Assembly (NCBI GenBank): GCA_030696545.1
Contig: JAUYSA010000186.1
Location: forward strand, 1 to 9,875
Source: Hyphomonadaceae bacterium
GTDB lineage: Bacteria > Pseudomonadota > Alphaproteobacteria > Caulobacterales > Hyphomonadaceae
Direction: 5' to 3'
DNA: 9,875 nucleotides
This document shows, one piece after another, positions 6,813 through 9,875 of the stretch; the stretch's first letter is position 1; every line of letters starts with the position of its first letter. The translations under genes and the position numbers were made by a program. The notes beneath the pieces were generated by a model. That model had not been told where the DNA came from, did not search any database, and saw nothing but the letters and a program-made list of their open reading frames with translations.

Positions 6813-7854
6813 CCACGCGGGCTGCGGCCAGAACTTCATCGATCGCAGCCGCCACCATGTCAGGCCGGTGGAAAAAGAAAGCGTGGTTGGAATCCGGCAC
6901 GATCTGTAGCCGTCCACGGCTCGACCATGTCGCAAGATCCGCCTGCAGCTGACGCCACACGACTTCGCTTTCCGGCGTGTCCGTGCCCGCAACCAGACCG
7001 TCCGCCGAAAGAAGATACGCGTCGTGCGCATCGGCTCGCTTGCGCGCCTGCGTCTGCTCGGGAAGCTCCCGCGCCAGCACGACCAGCGGCCAGTTCTGCA
7101 GGTCGCGATAACGCCCCGCTTCCTCCATTGTGCGAGACCGCTCGCGCGCCTCGCGCGCATTGGCCTGCGCTGACTTCGGATAGAAGGCCTGCACCTCGTC
7201 CGAGATCGAAGGATCAGCCGGATAGGGCGACAGCCGCATCAACCCGGTCCATTTGAAAGCGAGGCCCAGCTCCTGCGCAGGCGTCACATACTCGCCGGTT
7301 GGCAGCCCCGCCTCGCGGAACCGCTTCTCCTGATCTGGGTGGGATGAATCCGCGAACACCATCCCCGCAATCTCGTCGCGATAGAGCCCCGCGAAGATCA
7401 TGTTGTAGAGGCCGCCCCGCGAATGCGCGACCATCAGGTAGGGCGGCTTCTCGCCCGCTGCCTCTAGCGCTGCGTGAAGGTCGCGCGCCACTTCCTCCGG
7501 CTCGAATTTTTCCTGCGCTGGGTCGCTCCACAGAATGCCGGCGCGGCTATAGGCGCAGGCACGCGTCCTGGCCGTCACTTTCTCCATCACCGGCTTCCAG
7601 CCTAGCGAACCCAGCATGTCGCCGCCCGACTGGAACACGACGGTCGGCCCGCCTTCGCCCTGGCAGTCGATCTGGATGCGCCGCCCGCCGATATCGACGA
7701 GCTTGCCCTCCACCGGATGTGTGCGAACGGCCTCCGCCTCGAAAAAGGTTTCGCAGGCGGACAGGGCAGGCAGGCAAGCGATCGTCAGGGCGATCATCTT
7801 CGCCCGCGTCCCTCGGTTCTTCGCGTTGCGCCCTGCGTGCTGCATCACCCCCAT
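6766..7854 (-). CDS. Lipoprotein alpha/beta hydrolase, 362 aa
   Basis: Predicted serine hydrolase of the alpha/beta-hydrolase fold, anchored as a lipoprotein. The N-terminus has a basic region (RNAKNRGTRAK), a hydrophobic core (MIALTIACLPALSA) and a lipobox LSAC with the lipidated Cys at 34. The oxyanion strand is VVFQSGGD (72-79). The nucleophile elbow is AHSRGG with Ser145, and FADSSHP (167-173) is the strand after it. The catalytic histidine is His324 in DSNHAFFFHRPD. The acid residue is not obvious; the LVVLARELP strand (257-265) precedes the usual region. Starts at 7854, 7845 or 7797 are possible. The last would lose the basic n-region needed for export, so 7854 or 7845 is preferred. A longer in-frame extension to 8100 only runs through the neighbouring gene and its terminator. 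Substrate unknown. Its end overlaps the symporter by 47 nt, tail to tail. Confidence 0.8.
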   Translation of the reverse strand: MGVMQHAGRNAKNRGTRAKMIALTIACLPALSACETFFEAEAVRTHPVEGKLVDIGGRRIQIDCQGEGGPTVVFQSGGDMLGSLGWKPVMEKVTARTRACAYSRAGILWSDPAQEKFEPEEVARDLHAALEAAGEKPPYLMVAHSRGGLYNMIFAGLYRDEIAGMVFADSSHPDQEKRFREAGLPTGEYVTPAQELGLAFKWTGLMRLSPYPADPSISDEVQAFYPKSAQANAREARERSRTMEEAGRYRDLQNWPLVVLARELPEQTQARKRADAHDAYLLSADGLVAGTDTPESEVVWRQLQADLATWSSRGRLQIVPDSNHAFFFHRPDMVAAAIDEVLAAARVVRRTPPRVNWRRSPD

Positions 7855-7860
7855 TTTGTA

Positions 7861-7886
7861 GGCGCCACATGGGCCGGGCGCCACAT
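7861..7886. repeat. Two direct copies of GGCGCCACAT before the hydrolase gene
   Basis: GGCGCCACAT occurs at 7861-7870 and again at 7877-7886, a 16-nt phase. Each copy includes the palindrome GGCGCC. They lie within 32 nt upstream of the hydrolase start, in the only spacer where its promoter can be (7855-7923). The arrangement would suit a regulator site, but it may be chance in GC-rich DNA. Confidence 0.35.
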
Positions 7887-7923
7887 CACAATTGGGTAAG
7901 GCGCAGAACACCGGATACAGAAA

Positions 7924-7949
7924 CGCCGCCACGGTTGCCCGCGGCGGCG
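7924..7949 (-). terminator. Rho-independent terminator of the 7974-8321 gene
   Basis: Read on the minus strand, a 7-bp GC stem (CGCCGCC 7924-7930 with GGCGGCG 7943-7949) continues, after an A/C mismatch, into 3 more pairs around a 4-nt loop. It is followed by TTT and then CTGTATCC. It begins 24 nt after the paralog's stop codon and separates it from the downstream lipoprotein hydrolase. The sequence after the stem matches that after the second copy's hairpin. Confidence 0.7.
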
Positions 7950-7973
7950 CATCATGGGTTCCGTGGAACCTGC

Positions 7974-8321
7974 TTACTTGATGGTGATTTCCAGGTCGCC
8001 GACCGCCGGGTCCGTAACCTTGAACTTGTCGCCTGACTTCTTGCCGGCGGGGTATTCCACGCAGGCATTGTCCTGGCCAACGGCGGCGGCCGTGACGCAA
8101 AGCTTCGAGCCATCGACCTTGTAGGTGCCTTCATACTGGCCATCAAAGCCAGAGAAGGTGCCATCCGCCTTGTAAGTGACGTCGCCCGTCATGGCCATTT
8201 GCGCGACCGTGACGGTCACGCCCTTGGAGATGACTTCCGTCAGCGTGTCGGACGGCGGTGTTTGCGCCAGAGCCGGCATCGCAACGGCGGCAGCCACGAG
8301 AGTGATAAGTTTGAATTTCAT
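7974..8321 (-). CDS. Secreted small protein, paralog A, 115 aa, unknown
   Basis: Exported protein of unknown function. A clear signal peptide (MKFK, hydrophobic core to 15, cleavage after ALA near 19) leaves a mature protein of about 96 residues. The mature part is mostly predicted beta-strand, with the block YKADGTFSGFDGQ then EGTYK (50-67), followed by KLCVTAAAVG, then a second Cys and EYPAGKKSGDKF. The two cysteines are 11 residues apart, which suggests a periplasmic disulfide. The pattern of an extending strand with DG turns and a late LC-x-T resembles small calycin-like secreted proteins of alphaproteobacteria, but I cannot assign a family. The ATG at 8321 has AGGGAG 7 nt upstream, a strong ribosome site; the open frame upstream is not needed. 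It is downstream of its paralog, with a terminator on each side, so it is probably a single-gene transcript. Confidence 0.8.
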   Translation of the reverse strand: MKFKLITLVAAAVAMPALAQTPPSDTLTEVISKGVTVTVAQMAMTGDVTYKADGTFSGFDGQYEGTYKVDGSKLCVTAAAVGQDNACVEYPAGKKSGDKFKVTDPAVGDLEITIK

Positions 8322-8364
8322 GTTGGTCTCCCTAATCCCATTGTCCGTTATCCGATCCGGGGCG

Positions 8365-8393
8365 ATTGAACCGCTCCGGAGAGCCCGCCGCAA
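8365..8393 (-). promoter_or_regulatory. Weak candidate promoter for paralog A
   Basis: On the minus strand, TTGCGG (8388-8393), a 17-nt spacer and TTCAAT (8365-8370) would give a start near 8358 and a leader of about 37 nt containing the AGGGAG ribosome site. Both boxes are partial matches. It lies between the upstream paralog's hairpin and the start codon, where a promoter is needed if that hairpin terminates transcription. Confidence 0.25.
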
Positions 8394-8410
8394 GAGGGCG
8401 GATACACGAA

Positions 8411-8433
8411 CGCCGCCGGGGTCTCCGGCGGCG
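8411..8433 (-). terminator. Terminator hairpin of the 8453-8800 gene
   Basis: A perfect 9-bp stem (CGCCGCCGG 8411-8419 with CCGGCGGCG 8425-8433) encloses a 5-nt loop, 19 nt after the paralog B stop codon. On the minus strand only TT follows, so the U-tract is poorer than in the 7924-7949 copy, but position and similarity to that copy support a terminator. Confidence 0.6.
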
Positions 8434-8452
8434 CTTTACGCAAATGTCCCTC

Positions 8453-8800
8453 TTACGAGCGGATGGTCACTTTCAGCGGGCCCATGTCCGAGGGAAGCTC
8501 GAACGTGTCGCCGGCCTTTTTGCCATCCGGATATTCCGAGCACTGGTCGATCATACCGACAGCTTCGGCGGTGATGCAGAGCTTGTTGCCGTTCGTCTTG
8601 TAGGTGCCTTGGATCTGGCCATCAAAGCCCGAGAACGTGCCGTCGGCCTTGTACTCGATCTCGCCGGCCTGACCCATGACTTCCATGGAGACGCCTTTTT
8701 CCACGACGACTTTCACCGTGTCGGATGGCGGCGCGACGTCCTGAGCAAGCGCCGGAGCGGCCAGCAGCACAGCGGCCAGAGCGAATGTCGCAAGTTTCAT
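8453..8800 (-). CDS. Secreted small protein, paralog B, 115 aa, unknown
   Basis: Paralog of the 7974-8321 product, with the same length and architecture. The signal peptide is MKLATFALAAVLLAAPALA with cleavage before Gln20. The mature N-terminus is APPSDT, against TPPSDT in copy A. The central block YKADGTFSGFDGQ is identical to copy A; both then have GTYK, KLC-x-TA-x-AVG, a second Cys 11 residues on, EYP-x-GKK and GD-x-F. They differ most around residues 36-48 and at the C-terminus (DMGPLKVTIRS). The ATG at 8800 has GGGAGGA centred about 10 nt upstream. It diverges from trmD across a 141-nt spacer. Copy B has more methionines and acidic residues than A, so the two may have diverged in partner or ligand. 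Function unknown. Confidence 0.8.
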   Translation of the reverse strand: MKLATFALAAVLLAAPALAQDVAPPSDTVKVVVEKGVSMEVMGQAGEIEYKADGTFSGFDGQIQGTYKTNGNKLCITAEAVGMIDQCSEYPDGKKAGDTFELPSDMGPLKVTIRS

Positions 8801-8941
8801 GAAGTAATCCTCCCAGCAGAAACGCCGCGGTTCCCTAGCACCGAACGGCCCCCCAAAACAGGGGCCGGATGCAGTGACGCTGCAAGCCTGGCGCAAGGCA
8901 GGGAGGTGCAAACCGGCCCCGGACAAGCTAACGGAAAAGCC
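8801..8941. promoter_or_regulatory. Divergent regulatory region with competing inverted repeats before trmD
   Basis: CGGCCCC (8846-8852) can pair with GGGGCCG (8861-8867) as a 7-bp stem with an 8-nt A-rich loop. GGGGCCGG (8861-8868) can instead pair with CCGGCCCC (8913-8920), 21 nt before the trmD ATG. The two pairings exclude each other, as in attenuators or translational switches. No convincing -35/-10 pair is visible for trmD, and its ribosome site is only GGAA at 8933-8936. The region must hold the promoter for trmD-rplS and for paralog B, because no gene enters from either side. Confidence 0.4.
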
Positions 8942-9658
8942 ATGACGTTCCGCGCCACCTGTCTCACGCTTTTTCCCGAAGCCTTCCCCGGCGTCCTCGG
9001 CGTCTCGATCGTCGGCACGGCGCTGCGGCAAGGCATCTGGCAGCTCGATACGGTCGATATCCGCGACCATGGCGTGGGCAAGCATCGCAATGTCGACGAT
9101 ACGCCATCTGGCGGCGGCGCTGGCATGGTGATGCGCGCTGACGTAGCGGCGGCGGCGCTCGACAGCGTCGAGCAGGGCGGCCGTCCCCGCATCTATCTCT
9201 CCCCGCGCGGGAAAGCCCTGACCCAGGCGCGCGTCCGCGAACTTGCCGCCGGCCCCGGCGTCATTCTTCTGTGCGGCCGGTTCGAGGGGCTGGACGAACG
9301 GGTGATCGAGGGCAGGGAGCTCGAGGAAGTCTCGCTCGGAGACTTTGTTCTCGCGGGCGGTGAAGTGGCGGCCCTCGCCCTGCTGGAAGCCTGCGTCCGC
9401 CTGCTGCCGGGGGTCGCAGGAAACGCCGAGTCCCTCACCGAGGAAAGTTTCGAGACCGGCCTGCTCGAACACCCGCATTATACGAGGCCGCAAACGTGGG
9501 AAAATCGCGAGATTCCAGCGGTTTTAACCTCCGGCGATCACGCAAAGGTCGCAGCCTGGCGACGAAATCAGGCAGAGGAGTTGACTAAAGCTCGCAGACC
9601 CGATTTATACGCCGCTTCCCGCGACGCCCCCATTCCAAGGGCGAAGCCGCGCGACTGA
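8942..9658 (+). CDS. trmD: tRNA (guanine-37-N1)-methyltransferase TrmD, 238 aa
   Basis: SPOUT-class enzyme that methylates G37, next to the anticodon, in tRNAs reading CNN codons, using SAM; it prevents +1 frameshifting and acts as a cytoplasmic dimer. All the main motifs are present: DDTPSGGGAGMVM (52-64), the knot strand LLCGRFEGLDERV (109-121), SLGDFVLAGGE (131-141), RLLPGVAGN (153-161), and LLEHPHYTRP (174-183) followed by WENREIPAVLTSGDHAKVAAWR. Arg153 aligns with E. coli Arg154. The catalytic Asp169 position carries Glu168 (EESF), a substitution I believe is common in alphaproteobacteria. Length is normal. The ATG at 8942 gives the standard MTFRATCLTLFPE start; the long upstream extension in the same frame is not homologous. 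It is followed 11 nt later by rplS. Very secure call. Confidence 0.97.
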   Translation: MTFRATCLTLFPEAFPGVLGVSIVGTALRQGIWQLDTVDIRDHGVGKHRNVDDTPSGGGAGMVMRADVAAAALDSVEQGGRPRIYLSPRGKALTQARVRELAAGPGVILLCGRFEGLDERVIEGRELEEVSLGDFVLAGGEVAALALLEACVRLLPGVAGNAESLTEESFETGLLEHPHYTRPQTWENREIPAVLTSGDHAKVAAWRRNQAEELTKARRPDLYAASRDAPIPRAKPRD

Positions 9659-9669
9659 AAGACAGACCG

Positions 9670-9875
9670 ATGACCGCTCACCTCATCCAGACCCTCGAAC
9701 GCGAGGAAATCGCCCGCGTCACCGAAGGCAAGAAAATCCCTGATTTCGCCCCCGGCGACACGCTGCGCGTCAACGTGAAGATCAAGGAAGGCGAGCGTGA
9801 GCGCATTCAGGCCTTCGAGGGTCTCTGCATCGCGCGCGCCGGTCAGGGTCTCAACGAGAACTTCACCGTCCGCAA
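9670..9875 (+). CDS. rplS: 50S ribosomal protein L19 (partial, runs off the window)
   Basis: L19 sits at the 30S-50S interface of the ribosome. Only the first 68 residues are present; the window ends inside the gene. The visible part shows the family pattern: an N-terminal helix (LIQTLEREEIARV), KKIPDFAPGDTLRVNVKI (21-38), then ERIQAFEGLCIARAGQGLNENFTVR (44-68), which includes the conserved QAFEG and the FTVRK stretch. The KKIPDF form is typical of alphaproteobacteria. It starts 11 nt after the trmD stop and has no strong Shine-Dalgarno sequence, which suggests translational coupling with trmD in one operon. The gene order trmD-rplS is the classical one. Confidence 0.96.
   Translation, partial: MTAHLIQTLEREEIARVTEGKKIPDFAPGDTLRVNVKIKEGERERIQAFEGLCIARAGQGLNENFTVR

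Larger units (their letters stand above)
7912..8800 (-). repeat. Tandem gene duplication including terminators
   Basis: The genes at 7974-8321 and 8453-8800 have the same length and orientation and start 479 nt apart. They share nucleotide blocks such as the 15-mer CTGGCCATCAAAGCC at 8136 and 8615. The homology continues past the stop codons: both hairpins are bordered on the plus strand by CGGATACA, two variable bases and then AACGCCGCC. The duplicated unit therefore probably carried the coding region plus its terminator. Confidence 0.7.

Noticed and set aside
7855..8100. N-terminal extension of the lipoprotein hydrolase
   Set aside because: It would run through the paralog A coding region and a terminator, and would place the signal peptide in the middle of the protein.
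8376..8400. Small hairpin CCGCC/GGCGG between the paralogs
   Set aside because: Only five pairs with a 7-nt loop, common by chance in this GC-rich DNA; the stronger hairpin at 8411-8433 is the likely terminator.
8366..8941. 192-residue in-frame extension of TrmD
   Set aside because: TrmD proteins begin at the MTF-x-A-x-x-LTLFPE motif. The extension is antisense to paralog B and the intergenic region.
8801..9493. Long in-frame extension of paralog B into trmD antisense
   Set aside because: The signal peptide and strong GGGAGGA ribosome site fix the start at 8800.
1..9875. Mobile element, CRISPR, tRNA or phage content
   Set aside because: I looked for terminal inverted repeats, transposase motifs, regularly spaced repeats and tRNA-like cloverleaves and saw none.

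Overview
The window is GC-rich bacterial DNA with dense genes, strong G/C third-position use, alphaproteobacterial-style TrmD and L19 proteins, and several genes with a -10-like box almost touching the start codon. I infer an alphaproteobacterium, perhaps near Hyphomonadaceae/Caulobacterales. The taxon is an inference from general protein style, not from a marker search. I see no tRNA, rRNA, CRISPR array, insertion sequence, integrase or phage gene. The window reads as ordinary chromosome with a few lineage-specific genes.

Layout. (1) Positions 78-761 (+) encode a basic protein of unknown family. It converges on a DUF3137 membrane protein at 835-2052 (-), with a hairpin between them. (2) A divergent intergenic region (2053-2323) leads into a plus-strand run: a secreted CocE/NonD-type serine hydrolase (2324-4255), a class I SAM methyltransferase 8 nt later (4264-5112), a 95-aa three-helix membrane protein 17 nt later (5130-5417), and, after 114 nt, a DAACS-family dicarboxylate/amino acid symporter (5532-6812). 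(3) A minus-strand group converges on the symporter and overlaps its 3' end by 47 nt. In transcription order it is two tandem 115-aa secreted paralogs (8453-8800, then 7974-8321), each followed by its own terminator hairpin, and then a predicted lipoprotein alpha/beta hydrolase (6766-7854). (4) The right edge holds trmD (8942-9658) and the start of rplS (9670 to the window edge), the second half of the classical rpsP-rimM-trmD-rplS operon. Here the first half is not adjacent.

How the genes work together. trmD and rplS form a translation operon. The CocE hydrolase, the methyltransferase and probably the small membrane protein look co-transcribed, but nothing in the sequence says they share a pathway. 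Two separate exported hydrolases lie on either side of a divergent carboxylate transporter, which would fit extracellular ester/amide turnover and uptake of small organic anions; this is only inference.

The most interesting items are the tandem secreted paralog pair with duplicated terminators, the symporter whose usual NMDGT sodium-site motif is replaced by FRMTS, and competing inverted repeats ahead of trmD. I do not see a convincing new multi-gene defence or biosynthetic system.
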